NCBI RefSeq assembly: GCF_007993935.1
Contig: NZ_VITY01000002.1
Location: 310,001 to 374,000, forward strand
Length of the DNA: 64,000 bases
From: Bradyrhizobium macuxiense
Lineage (GTDB): Bacteria > Pseudomonadota > Alphaproteobacteria > Rhizobiales > Xanthobacteraceae
Direction: 5' to 3'
In this document: in pieces, positions 52,774 to 61,719 of the stretch
Layout: every line of letters begins with the position of its first letter
Position numbering within the stretch: position 1 is the stretch's first letter
The notes under the pieces: generated by a model
Database searches by the model: none
What the model saw: the letters and a program-made list of their open reading frames with translations, nothing else
What the model was told of the DNA's origin: nothing
Position numbers and translations under genes: made by a program

Positions 52774-55566
52774 CTAACCGCTATTCCTCAGCCCCGCCGA
52801 AATCCCGTTGATCGTGATCTGAATCCCGCGCAGCACCTGCTCGTCCGGGTTCTGCGCGCGATGCTCCTTCAACAGCTCGACCTGCACGTGGTTGAGCGGA
52901 TCCATGTAGGGGAAACGGTTGCGGATGCCGCGCTCCAGCAGCGGGTTGCCCTGCAGCAGCCGGTCATGGCCCATGATGTCGAGCAGCGTTTCGATCGACA
53001 GATGCCACTCGCGGCGGATCTCGCCGAAGATCTTCTCGCGCAGCGCGACGTCGGGCACCAGCTCGGCATAGCGCGAGGCGATTGCGATCGAGCTCTTCGC
53101 CAGCACCATGTCCATGTTGGACAGCAGCGTGCGGAAGAACGGCCATTCCCGGTAGAGCTCCTGCAGGAACGGCATGCCCTGCTCCGGATGCTCAGCGATC
53201 CAGGTCTCGACCGCAGCGCCGAAGCCATACCAGCCCGGCAACATCAACCGGCATTGCGCCCAGGAGAACACCCAGGGAATCGCGCGCAGATCCTCGATCT
53301 CGCGGGTCTTCTTGCGCGAGGCCGGACGGCTGCCGATGTTCAAGGTCGCGATCTCGTTGATCACCGTCGAGCCCCAGAAGTAGTCGGCAAACCCCGGTGT
53401 CTCGTAGACGAGGCCGCGATAGGCCTTGAACGCGAGCGCGGAAATCTCCTCCATCGCCTTGAGATATTCGGGGCGCGGCGCGCTCTGCCGCGGCTGCAAC
53501 AGGCTGGTTTCGAGCGTCGCCGCGGCGAGGATCTCCAGATTGCTGCGCCCGACCTCGGCATTGGAGTATTTCGACGAGATGATCTCGCCCTGCTCGGTGA
53601 TGCGGATCTGGCCGTTCACCGCGCCGCCGGGCTGCGCAATGATCGCATCATAGCTCGGGCCGCCGCCGCGGCCGACCGAGCCGCCGCGGCCGTGGAACAG
53701 ACGCAGCCGCACGCCGTGGCGCTCGAACACTTCGACGAGGCCGATCTCGGCTTTGTAAAGCTCCCAGCCCGAGGTGACGAAGCCGCCATCCTTGTTGCTG
53801 TCGGAGTAGCCGAGCATCACCTCCTGCACGCTGCCGAGACTGTCCACCAGCTTGCGATAGTCGTGCAGCACCAGCATGCGGTCCATGATGCCGCTCGAGG
53901 CCTGCAGGTCCTCGATGGTCTCGAACAGCGGCACGATGTTGACGGCGCCGCGGCCGGACGGATTGACGAGCCCGACCTCCTTCAAGAGCACCGCGACCTC
54001 GAGCATGTCGGACATGCCCTGGCACATCGAGATGATGCATTGGGAGATCACCTCGGGGCCGAACTTGGCATGCGCTTCGGCCGCGGCGCGGAACACCGCA
54101 AGCTCGCTTTGGGTCTCCTCGGAATATTTGACGAAAGGCGAGGCCAACGGCCGCGCGCTGCGCAATTCGCCGAGCAGCAGGCTGACGCGCGCATCCTCGC
54201 CGAGCGCAAGATAGGACATGCCGGGATTGGCGGTATCGAGCAGCTCGGCGACGGTGCGCTCGTGCACCGCCGAGTTCTGGCGAATGTCGAGCCGCGCCAG
54301 ATGGAAGCCGAAGCAATCCACCGCTCGCCGCAACTGCCGCAGCCGGCCGCGCGCGATCACGCCGGAATTGTTCGCGATCAGCGAACGATTAAGCACATCG
54401 AGGTCGGCCTGGAATTCCCTGACGGTCGCATAGGGCTCGGCCTTGCCGACCGGCGGCCGCGTGGTCTCGACCTCGAGCCGCGTCGCGGTGGCTGCGAGCC
54501 GCGCATAGATGCCGGAGACCGCCAGGCGGTACGGCTCGCCGCTGCGATGCGGCGAGGTGTCGGGCGAACGCTCAGCAAGGATCCGCAGTTCCTCGGAGAC
54601 GTCGGCGAGGTGCGCCGCCAGCGACAGCTCGGCGCCGAGCGCATGCAGCTCCTCGAGATAGAAGCTGAGCACCCTGCTCGACTGCAGCCGCAGCGTGCCG
54701 CGCATCACCTCTGCGGTGACGAACGGATTGCCGTCGCGATCGCCGCCGATCCAGCTTCCCATCCTGAGGAACGAGGCGAGATCGCCGGCCTCGCCGCCTT
54801 CCTTGTTGAGCCGGTCCTCCAGCGCGCAGTGCAGCCGCGGCACCTCCCGCAGGAAGGTGTAGTCGTAGAACGACAGGCCGTTGGCGACCTCGTCGAGCAC
54901 CGTCAGCTTGGTCCGGCGCAAGAGATTGGTCTGCCACAGCGTCACGACCGCGCGGCGCAGCTGCTCGTCGCTGGCTTCGCTCTCGTCCGGCGTCATCTGC
55001 AACCGCTCGCGGCGGTCGAGCAGATCGGCGATCTCCATCTCGCGATCCATCGTGCTCTTGCGGCGGACCTCGGTCGGATGCGCGGTCAAGACCGGGCTGA
55101 CCAGCGCGCTCTTGAAGAAGCTGCGCAAATCGGCCGGGCTGATGCCGGCCTGGCGGGCATGGACGAGGGTTTGCTCCAGCGTGCTCGGCCGCGGCGTCCC
55201 GCTCGGCCCGCGGCTGCGCATCTGGCGGATGTTGTTCTGGTCCTCGGCGATGTTGGCGAGGTGGGAGAAATAGCTGAAGGCGCGGACGATCCGCAGCGTT
55301 TCGGCGATCGACATGCCGTCGAGGATGCCTTCCAGCTCCCGCCGGGCCAGCTTGTCCTCGTCGCGGTGGAACCGGACTGACGTCTGGCGGATGCGCTCGA
55401 CCAGGTCGAACACATCGGCCCCTTCCTGGTCGCGCACGGTGTCACCCAGCACGCGCCCCAACAGCCGGATGTCGTTCCGGAGCCGTGTATCCTCCTCCTG
55501 CGCCTGGGCTTCCGCAGCGCTCTTGGCACGGATTTCGGTCTCGGAAGGCAAGATCTGGGGAGACAT
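52774..55566 (-). CDS. ppc: Phosphoenolpyruvate carboxylase
   Basis: 930 aa from [15 protein letters not shown], with GGAG 11 bases upstream; longer in-frame starts run into a repeat and are rejected. Catalytic His163 ([13 protein letters not shown]), the glycine/arginine-rich loop [15 protein letters not shown], the lysine region [18 protein letters not shown] and the C-terminal LRNSG (family C terminus usually NTG) mark an intact enzyme. It makes oxaloacetate from PEP and bicarbonate to refill the TCA cycle. Cytoplasmic; single gene. The Ser in the terminal NSG is a conservative change from the usual Thr. Confidence 0.96.
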   Translation of the reverse strand: MSPQILPSETEIRAKSAAEAQAQEEDTRLRNDIRLLGRVLGDTVRDQEGADVFDLVERIRQTSVRFHRDEDKLARRELEGILDGMSIAETLRIVRAFSYFSHLANIAEDQNNIRQMRSRGPSGTPRPSTLEQTLVHARQAGISPADLRSFFKSALVSPVLTAHPTEVRRKSTMDREMEIADLLDRRERLQMTPDESEASDEQLRRAVVTLWQTNLLRRTKLTVLDEVANGLSFYDYTFLREVPRLHCALEDRLNKEGGEAGDLASFLRMGSWIGGDRDGNPFVTAEVMRGTLRLQSSRVLSFYLEELHALGAELSLAAHLADVSEELRILAERSPDTSPHRSGEPYRLAVSGIYARLAATATRLEVETTRPPVGKAEPYATVREFQADLDVLNRSLIANNSGVIARGRLRQLRRAVDCFGFHLARLDIRQNSAVHERTVAELLDTANPGMSYLALGEDARVSLLLGELRSARPLASPFVKYSEETQSELAVFRAAAEAHAKFGPEVISQCIISMCQGMSDMLEVAVLLKEVGLVNPSGRGAVNIVPLFETIEDLQASSGIMDRMLVLHDYRKLVDSLGSVQEVMLGYSDSNKDGGFVTSGWELYKAEIGLVEVFERHGVRLRLFHGRGGSVGRGGGPSYDAIIAQPGGAVNGQIRITEQGEIISSKYSNAEVGRSNLEILAAATLETSLLQPRQSAPRPEYLKAMEEISALAFKAYRGLVYETPGFADYFWGSTVINEIATLNIGSRPASRKKTREIEDLRAIPWVFSWAQCRLMLPGWYGFGAAVETWIAEHPEQGMPFLQELYREWPFFRTLLSNMDMVLAKSSIAIASRYAELVPDVALREKIFGEIRREWHLSIETLLDIMGHDRLLQGNPLLERGIRNRFPYMDPLNHVQVELLKEHRAQNPDEQVLRGIQITINGISAGLRNSG

Positions 55567-55657
55567 GGCGTGGCTACTCCAGAGGCTGCCCGGCTCCTCC
55601 CGAGTGTGCGCTTTTTTTGCCGCAGCGCAAGATGAACTTGCGCGGTGCACCACCGCC

Positions 55658-55774
55658 GTCGTCCCTGCGAAAGCAGGGACCCATAAACACCGGCTATGGT
55701 TATACGGAAGGTGTCTACCACCGCCTTTCATTGATAGATCACGCGGTATGGGTCCCGGCCTTCGCCGGGACGAC
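55658..55774. repeat. Family A repeat pair (copy 5)
   Basis: Arms 55658-55690 and 55745-55774 in inverted orientation, between the ppc start and the stop of the acyl-CoA synthetase gene. Confidence 0.9.
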
Positions 55775-55789
55775 ACCGAGTTTGCGGCC

Positions 55790-57334
55790 CTAGATCCTCC
55801 GCCCCGCGCGCTCCCAATACGGGTCGCGCAGCCGGCGCTTGAAGATCTTTCCGGAATCCTCGCGCGGCAAATTGGTCTGGATCTCGATGTGCTTGGGCAC
55901 TTTGTAGTCGGCCAGCGCGACTTTCAGCTGGGCCCGGACCGAGGCGATGTCGAGCGCGACGCCCGGCTGCGGCTCGACCACCGCCATCAGTGCCTCGCCG
56001 AATTCGGCGTCGGGAATGCCGAACACCGCGCAGTCGTGCACGCCGGGCACCGCGTGCAGCACGGCCTCGATCTCGGCCGGGTAGATATTGACGCCGCCCG
56101 AGATCACCATGTCGCGCTTGCGGTCGCAGATGAAGACGTAGCCATCGGCGTCGATGTAGCCGACGTCGCCCGAGGTGATGAATCCCTGACGGTCGATCTC
56201 GGCACGTTTCTCGGACTTGTTGTGATAGGTGAAATCGGGATTGCCCGCGATCCGCGAATAGATCTCGCCGATCTGGCCCTGCGCCACCTCGCGGCCGTCG
56301 TCGCCGATGAAGCGAAGCTCGGCGCCGGGCGAGATCTTGCCAACCGTTCCCGGCTTCTTCAGCGCATCTTCCGACGTCGCGAACGTCACCGCGCCCGACT
56401 CGGTCGAGCCGTAGAATTCATAGATCACCGGCCCCCACCAATCGATCATGGCGCGTTTGACATCGGCCGGGCACGGCGCGGCGGCGTGGATGATGTGGCG
56501 CAGCGACGACATGTCGTACTTCCTGCGCACCTCCTCGGGCAGCTTCATCAGGCGAATGAACATCGTCGGCACCATGAAGATGGTGTCGATCCTCTCGCGC
56601 TCGATCAGCGCCAAAAATTCCTCCGCGTCGAACCGCGGCATCAGCACCAGCGCGCCGCCGAGCTTGCCCGAGCGCAACCCGAAAGAGTTCGGCGCCGAAT
56701 GGTAGAGCGGTCCGGGCAGGATCGCGCGCGCACCCGGCTTCAGGCCATAGATCATCGCGCGCATCGCTTCCGCATTCGCGGTCTGCTCCGGCGTCGGCGC
56801 GAAGCGGCGCACGCCCTTGGGATGGCCCGTGGTGCCCGAGGTGTAGATCATGTTCTGCGGCTGCGGCACCACGGGGCCGTCATAGCGCGAGAATTGCGCC
56901 AGCCAGGATTCGAAATCGATCGCGAAATCCGGGGTTCCGAGATGATCGGGATTGATCTTGTAATGGCTAAGGATTTCCGGCGGCGTCGGCACGCTGAGCA
57001 CGGTGACATCAGGCGGGATCGCGCCACGCAGCGGATGCAGCATGTCGGCATGGCCGATCAGGACGCGCGTGCCGGAATCCGTCAGCACGTAGTTGATCTC
57101 CTCCGGCTTGAAGTGCCAGTTGATCGGCACGCCATAGGCGCCGAGCCGCATCGCGGCATAGGCGGCCTCGATGAAGGCGATGTCGTTGCGCATCAGCATG
57201 CAGACGCTGTCGCCCGGCTTGACGCCGAGCTTGGCAAGGCCGCTGGCGATGCGCTCCGTGCGCTCGGCCACCGCAGCGTGATCACGCCGGCGCTCGCCGC
57301 TGATGACGCCGAGGAAGGGTTTGGACGTTTCCAT
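55790..57334 (-). CDS. Acyl-CoA synthetase (AMP-binding), first
   Basis: 514 aa ANL-superfamily adenylating enzyme. P-loop [11 protein letters not shown] (164-174), A5 motif [12 protein letters not shown], hinge region [35 protein letters not shown] and a C-terminal catalytic lysine in [17 protein letters not shown]. It activates a fatty or aromatic acid to its CoA thioester. It lies downstream of the crotonase gene with a repeat between, on the same strand. Substrate chain length unknown. Confidence 0.93.
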   Translation of the reverse strand: METSKPFLGVISGERRRDHAAVAERTERIASGLAKLGVKPGDSVCMLMRNDIAFIEAAYAAMRLGAYGVPINWHFKPEEINYVLTDSGTRVLIGHADMLHPLRGAIPPDVTVLSVPTPPEILSHYKINPDHLGTPDFAIDFESWLAQFSRYDGPVVPQPQNMIYTSGTTGHPKGVRRFAPTPEQTANAEAMRAMIYGLKPGARAILPGPLYHSAPNSFGLRSGKLGGALVLMPRFDAEEFLALIERERIDTIFMVPTMFIRLMKLPEEVRRKYDMSSLRHIIHAAAPCPADVKRAMIDWWGPVIYEFYGSTESGAVTFATSEDALKKPGTVGKISPGAELRFIGDDGREVAQGQIGEIYSRIAGNPDFTYHNKSEKRAEIDRQGFITSGDVGYIDADGYVFICDRKRDMVISGGVNIYPAEIEAVLHAVPGVHDCAVFGIPDAEFGEALMAVVEPQPGVALDIASVRAQLKVALADYKVPKHIEIQTNLPREDSGKIFKRRLRDPYWERAGRRI

Positions 57335-57366
57335 TGTCGTTGTCCGATCTTTCGTCGGGTTAGTTG

Positions 57367-57442
57367 GTCATTCCGGGTCCGAAGGACCAGACCCGGAATC
57401 TCGAGATTCCGGGTTCGATGCTGTGCATCGCCCCGGAATGAC
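57367..57442. repeat. Family B mosaic repeat (copy 3, short)
   Basis: Starts GTCATTCCGGGTCCGAAGG and ends with the inverse CCCCGGAATGAC; it lacks the central part found in the other two copies. Between the crotonase and acyl-CoA synthetase genes. Confidence 0.88.
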
Positions 57443-57455
57443 ACTGCGGCCACTC

Positions 57456-58265
57456 TCACACATCCGCAAACTTCGGCGCACGCTTCTCCAGATTGGCGCG
57501 CACGGATTCGGTCTGGTTCGGGCTGCCGAGCAACTTCTGCTGCTCGACGGATTCCGCGAGCAGCGCAGCCGCCGGATCGACCGACAGATTGTTCAGCATG
57601 CGCTTGGCGGCACGGATCGCATCCGGGCTCTTGCCGGCGATCTCGCGCGCGACCTCGAGCGCGGCGGCGCGCGGGTCGTCACAGACGCGGGTGGCAAGGC
57701 CGTAGCTCTGCGCCTCCTGCGCCGAGAAGATGCGCCCGGTGTAGGTGAGCTCGCGCAGGATGTCGTCGCGCACCAGGCTCGCGAGGATCGGCGTGCCCGC
57801 CATGTCGGGCACGAGACCCCATTTGATTTCCATGATCGACATCCGCGCGTCCGGCGAAAGGAAGCGCATGTCGGCGCCGAGCGCGAGCTGAAAGCCGCCG
57901 CCGAACGCGACGCCATGGACCGCAGCGATCACGGGCACCGGAAGCTGGCGCCAGCCCCAGACTGCCTGCTGCGGGGCATTGGCCTTGCCGTGGGTGCGGA
58001 TCGTGAGGTCGCGGTTTGCGCCACCCGGCACCCCGTTACCGCCATCCTTCATGGCGGCGAACCGGCCCATATCGAGGCCAGCGCAAAACGCCCGGCCCTC
58101 GCCGGACAGCACGACCACTCGGACGGCTTTTTCCTTGGAAAGTCGGTCAGTTGCAGCGACCAATGCCTCGAACATCGCGGCATCGAGCGCGTTCATCTTG
58201 TCGGCCCGCACCAGGCGGACATCGGCGATACCGTTTGAAATCGATATCGAAACGCGATCTTCCAT
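57456..58265 (-). CDS. Crotonase/enoyl-CoA hydratase-family protein
   Basis: 269 aa; the second of two tandem ATGs is preferred because GGAGG lies five bases upstream. Oxyanion-hole segments GRAFCAGLD (about 58-65) and HGVAFGGGFQLALGAD are intact. The position of the first catalytic Glu of enoyl-CoA hydratase is Gln126 (GGGFQLAL), while Glu146 (MEIKWGLVPD) is kept. Loss of one Glu suggests an isomerase, hydrolase or other crotonase reaction rather than ordinary hydration. It is divergent from the SDR at 58367. Confidence 0.9.
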   Translation of the reverse strand: MEDRVSISISNGIADVRLVRADKMNALDAAMFEALVAATDRLSKEKAVRVVVLSGEGRAFCAGLDMGRFAAMKDGGNGVPGGANRDLTIRTHGKANAPQQAVWGWRQLPVPVIAAVHGVAFGGGFQLALGADMRFLSPDARMSIMEIKWGLVPDMAGTPILASLVRDDILRELTYTGRIFSAQEAQSYGLATRVCDDPRAAALEVAREIAGKSPDAIRAAKRMLNNLSVDPAAALLAESVEQQKLLGSPNQTESVRANLEKRAPKFADV

Positions 58266-58366
58266 CATTCCCTCCGCTTTGTTCCTTGAGTTGGCGCTTT
58301 ACAGAAAGGCCGTTGTCCGCTTTTAGTCAATCGACCAATTAACTGACAACCCCCGTGGAGGAAACG

Positions 58367-59242
58367 ATGTTCTCTGATCAGCTTCTTGCCGGGCGGCGCA
58401 TCCTGGTAACCGGTGGTGGCACCGGCCTTGGCAAGGCCATGGCCGAGCGGTTCCTCCAGCTCGGCGCCGAGGTGCATATCTGCGGCCGCCGCAAGAGCGT
58501 TTGCGACGAAACCGCCACCGAGCTGATGGCCGAGCACGGTGGACGCGTGGTCAGCCACGGCGTCGACATCCGCAATGCCATGGCGGTCGACGAGATGATC
58601 GACGCGATCTGGACCACCAGCGGTCCCCTCACCGATCTGATCAACAACGCCGCCGGCAATTTCATCTCGCGCTCGGAAGAGCTCTCCGCGCGAGGGTTTG
58701 ACGCGGTGGCCAACATCGTGATGCACGGCACCTTCTACGTGACGCATGCGGTCGGCCGGCGCTGGATCGCCGGCGGCCATCGCGGCAACGTGATTTCGAT
58801 CACGACGACCTGGGTGCGCAACGGCTCGCCCTATGTGGTGCCGTCGGCGATGAGCAAATCGGCGATCCATGCGATGACCATGTCGCTCGCGGTCGAATGG
58901 GGCCGCCACGGCATCCGCCTCAACACCATCGCACCCGGCGAGATCCCGACCGAGGGCATGAGCAAGCGCATCAAGCCCGGCGACGAGGCCGGTGCGCGCA
59001 CCAAGGCGATGAACCCGATGGGCCGCGTCGGCACCATGGAAGAGTTGCAGAACGTCGCGGTGTTCCTGATCTCCGGCGGCTGCGACTGGATCAATGGCGA
59101 GACCATCGCCATGGACGGCGCACAGGCGCTCGCGATGGGCGGCAATTTCTACCAGCTGCGCGACTGGAGCGACGACGACTGGACCAAGGCGCGCGAGTCG
59201 ATCAAGGCCCAGAACGAGAAGGATCGCGCGGCGCGGGGGTGA
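58367..59242 (+). CDS. SDR of the 2,4-dienoyl-CoA reductase type
   Basis: 291 aa from the ATG at 58367 (GGAGGAAACG upstream). TGGGTGLG cofactor motif (15-22), NNAAGNF, and SAMSK where classical SDRs have YxxxK. Replacement of that Tyr, with GxxxAMTMSLAVEWGRHGIRLNTIAPG after it, is the hallmark of the 2,4-dienoyl-CoA reductase / peroxisomal trans-2-enoyl-CoA reductase branch. It likely reduces an unsaturated acyl-CoA with NADPH, supporting breakdown of unsaturated fatty acids. It is divergent from the crotonase gene, sharing a 101-base promoter gap. Confidence 0.9.
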   Translation: MFSDQLLAGRRILVTGGGTGLGKAMAERFLQLGAEVHICGRRKSVCDETATELMAEHGGRVVSHGVDIRNAMAVDEMIDAIWTTSGPLTDLINNAAGNFISRSEELSARGFDAVANIVMHGTFYVTHAVGRRWIAGGHRGNVISITTTWVRNGSPYVVPSAMSKSAIHAMTMSLAVEWGRHGIRLNTIAPGEIPTEGMSKRIKPGDEAGARTKAMNPMGRVGTMEELQNVAVFLISGGCDWINGETIAMDGAQALAMGGNFYQLRDWSDDDWTKARESIKAQNEKDRAARG

Positions 59243-59270
59243 GGCCTGCGCACCTGCCGCAATCACCGCC

Positions 59271-59390
59271 GTCGTCCCGGCGAAAGCCGGGACCCATAAC
59301 CACCGTTGCGCGTCGTTAAGCTCGCTGCGGCCCCAGCGTCGCGCCACACTAACATTCGTGGTTATGGGTCCCGGCTTTCGCCGGGACGAC
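59271..59390. repeat. Family A repeat pair (copy 6)
   Basis: Arms 59271-59304 and 59358-59390, both of the GTCCCGGC-gaaa-GCCGGGAC form, inverted. Between the SDR and second acyl-CoA synthetase genes. Confidence 0.92.
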
Positions 59391-59482
59391 GATGTTGAAG
59401 CAGCGCGTGTACTTACCCCGTATTGTTTTTCCCGCGCGATGCCGTCACACTCCGCGCAAACAAAAAGCATCACGGGGGAAAC

Positions 59483-61063
59483 ATGTCCGACGCGCCGAAA
59501 CTGAACAACCTTGCCGACATGGTGCGCGACCGCGCGAGCAGCCGTGGCGCTGCGCTGGCCTATGAGTTCGAGGGCCGGCAAACCAGTTTCGCGGAGTTCG
59601 ACATCAAAACCAACCGCGTCGCCAATGCGCTGATCGCGATGGGCATCAAGAAGGGCGAGCGCATCGCCTATCTCGGCAAGAACAGCGATTTCTATTTCGA
59701 GCTCCTGATGGGCGCGATGAAGGCCGGCGTGGTGATGGCGCCGGTGAACTGGCGCCTCGCAGGCCCCGAGGTCGCCTTCATCGTCGACGACTGCAGGGCG
59801 CCGGTGCTGTTCGTCGGTCCCGAATTCATCGCCCAGGCGCGCAACATCGCCGACAAGCTGCCCAGCGTCCGCACCATCATCACCACCGAGGGCGGCGCGC
59901 CGGAGTGGCCCGATTTTCTCGCCTGGCGCGATGCGCAGAGCGGCGACGACCCGCGAATTGCGATCGAGCCGAAGGATATCGCGATCCAGCTCTACACCTC
60001 GGGCACGACAGGCAAGCCGAAGGGCGCGATGTTGTCGCACGCCAACTTCCTCAATCTCGTGCAGAGCGGCAACGAGGCCGAGAAGCCGGAGTGGAACCGG
60101 TGGACCACCGACGACGTCTCGCTGGTCGCGATGCCGATCTTCCATATCGGCGGCTCCGGCTGGGGCGTGATGGGCCTCTATCACGGCGCCCGCGGCGTGA
60201 TCGCCCGCGAGTTCGATCCGACCAAGGTGCTCGACTTCTTCGAGCAGTCCGGCATCACCAAGCTGTTCATGGTGCCGGCGGCGATGCAGTTCGTGGTCCG
60301 GCAGCCGCGCGCGCGGCAGGTCGACTTCTCCCGCCTGAAGTACATGCTGTATGGCGCCTCGCCGATCCCGGCGGCGCTGCTGAAGGAGTGCATCGAGGTC
60401 TTCAAATGCGGCTTCGTGCAGATGTACGGCATGACCGAGACCACCGGCACCATCGTCGCGCTGCCGCCCGAGGATCACATCGAGGGGCTCGAGCGGATGC
60501 GCTCGGCCGGCAAGGCGCTGCCCGGCGTCGAGCTCGCGATCCTCAACGAGAACGGCAAGCCGCTGCCGCCGGGCGAAGTCGGCGAGATCGCCACCCGCTC
60601 GGGCTCCAACATGGCCGGCTACTGGAATCTGCCCGAGGCCACCGCAAAGACGATCGACGGCGACGGCTGGCTGCGCACCGGCGATGCCGGCTACATGGAC
60701 AAGGATGGCTATCTCTACATCCACGACCGCATCAAGGACATGATCATCTCCGGCGGCGAGAACATCTATCCGGCCGAGGTCGAAAGCGCGCTGTGCGATC
60801 ACCCTGACGTGGCGGAGGCCGCCGTGATCGGCATCCCCGATGACAAATGGGGCGAGGCGGTGAAGGCGGTGGTGGTGATGAAGCCCGGCAAGACGGCTAG
60901 CGCGACCGACATCATCAACTTCACCCGCGAACGCATCGCGGGCTACAAGACGCCGAAGTCGGTCGACTTCATCCCGGCGCTGCCGCGGAACCCGTCGGGC
61001 AAGATTTTGCGACGGAGCCTGCGTGAACCGTATTGGGTCGGCAAGGACCGGCAGGTGAATTAG
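59483..61063 (+). CDS. Acyl-CoA synthetase (AMP-binding), second
   Basis: 526 aa. ATG at 59483 with a GGGGGAA site; upstream in-frame starts lie in non-coding sequence. P-loop YTSGTTGKPKG (171-181), A5 YGMTETTG, GDAGYMDKDGYLYIHDRIKDMIISGGENIYPAEVE and the C-terminal lysine in NPSGKILRRSLREPYW. Long-chain or medium-chain fatty acid-CoA ligase type. It is paralogous to the enzyme at 55790, but the two differ greatly in the N-terminal half, so they probably use different acids. Confidence 0.94.
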   Translation: MSDAPKLNNLADMVRDRASSRGAALAYEFEGRQTSFAEFDIKTNRVANALIAMGIKKGERIAYLGKNSDFYFELLMGAMKAGVVMAPVNWRLAGPEVAFIVDDCRAPVLFVGPEFIAQARNIADKLPSVRTIITTEGGAPEWPDFLAWRDAQSGDDPRIAIEPKDIAIQLYTSGTTGKPKGAMLSHANFLNLVQSGNEAEKPEWNRWTTDDVSLVAMPIFHIGGSGWGVMGLYHGARGVIAREFDPTKVLDFFEQSGITKLFMVPAAMQFVVRQPRARQVDFSRLKYMLYGASPIPAALLKECIEVFKCGFVQMYGMTETTGTIVALPPEDHIEGLERMRSAGKALPGVELAILNENGKPLPPGEVGEIATRSGSNMAGYWNLPEATAKTIDGDGWLRTGDAGYMDKDGYLYIHDRIKDMIISGGENIYPAEVESALCDHPDVAEAAVIGIPDDKWGEAVKAVVVMKPGKTASATDIINFTRERIAGYKTPKSVDFIPALPRNPSGKILRRSLREPYWVGKDRQVN

Positions 61064-61071
61064 CTCCCTCC

Positions 61072-61203
61072 GTCGTCCCGGCCAAGCGAAGCGCGAGCCG
61101 GGACCCATAACCACCGCTGTTCGAGGTGGTAGCACGCTGGGGCCACAGCCCGCTCAACCAATAACCGACTGTGGTTATGGGTCCCTGCTTTCGCAGGGAC
61201 GAC
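61072..61203. repeat. Family A repeat pair (copy 7)
   Basis: Left arm is the variant GTCGTCCCGGCCAAGCGAAG form (61072-61112) and right arm the GTCCCTGC form (61171-61203), inverted. Located between convergent genes. Confidence 0.88.
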
Positions 61204-61221
61204 GGTGGAGAGAGGCGTGCA

Positions 61222-61695
61222 TCATTTCTGCTTCATCTTCTCCCGCAACACCCGCCAGCGCTCCTGCGCCTCCTGCGGCCAGACTTCCCGCCTATCGTAA
61301 TATTCCGCGAACACCTTGGCGCCAGGCGGGAACGTCACCCAGGGCTGTTTGGACGAGGTGAAGATGTGGACATCCGGCGGGCACTGGCTCGGATCATCCA
61401 GCGTGCCGACGCGGACGAAGCGCACCGCGGGGCCGGATCCCGGATAATTGCTCCACACCGCGACCTTGCAGCGCGCGCAGCGGGCGATCTTCTGGCCCTT
61501 GCCGCTGGCCGACGGCGTGTCGACGATCTCGGGCTCGGCTGCGATGTGCGCGACCCGCTCGGCCTCGTACATCGCGTTGAGCGCGTGCACGGTGCCGGTC
61601 TCGCGCTGGCACCAGGTGCAATGGCAGGCGTGCACGATCAGCGGCCTGCCGGTGAGGCGGTAGCGGACGTTTCTGCAGGTGCATCCGCCTTCCAT
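61222..61695 (-). CDS. GFA-domain (CENP-V/GFA) zinc protein
   Basis: 157 aa. Cysteine pattern C5-x-C7, C24-x-C26-x2-C29 and C73-x2-C76 matches the two zinc sites of glutathione-dependent formaldehyde-activating (GFA) family proteins. Members bind a thiol-aldehyde adduct or have unknown roles; no glutathione-dependent formaldehyde dehydrogenase is nearby, so formaldehyde activation is not implied. It lies 24 bases downstream of the acyl-CoA dehydrogenase gene and probably shares its transcript. Confidence 0.9.
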   Translation of the reverse strand: MEGGCTCRNVRYRLTGRPLIVHACHCTWCQRETGTVHALNAMYEAERVAHIAAEPEIVDTPSASGKGQKIARCARCKVAVWSNYPGSGPAVRFVRVGTLDDPSQCPPDVHIFTSSKQPWVTFPPGAKVFAEYYDRREVWPQEAQERWRVLREKMKQK

Positions 61696-61719
61696 GCTCG
61701 GCCTCCTCGTGCCGAAGTG

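Noticed and set aside
52861..55380. Open frame of about 840 codons antisense to ppc
   Set aside because: It mirrors the reading frame of a clearly conserved gene, has no family features, and such antisense frames are expected at this GC content.
58265..61135. Open frame of about 950 codons on the minus strand opposite the SDR and acyl-CoA synthetase genes
   Set aside because: It runs across two conserved plus-strand genes and the repeat between them, and its translation is low-complexity and rich in Arg/His/Asp without motifs.
21170..61203. Regularly recurring short repeats considered as a possible CRISPR array
   Set aside because: Copies are kilobases apart, are self-inverted, and have no regular spacers or cas genes.
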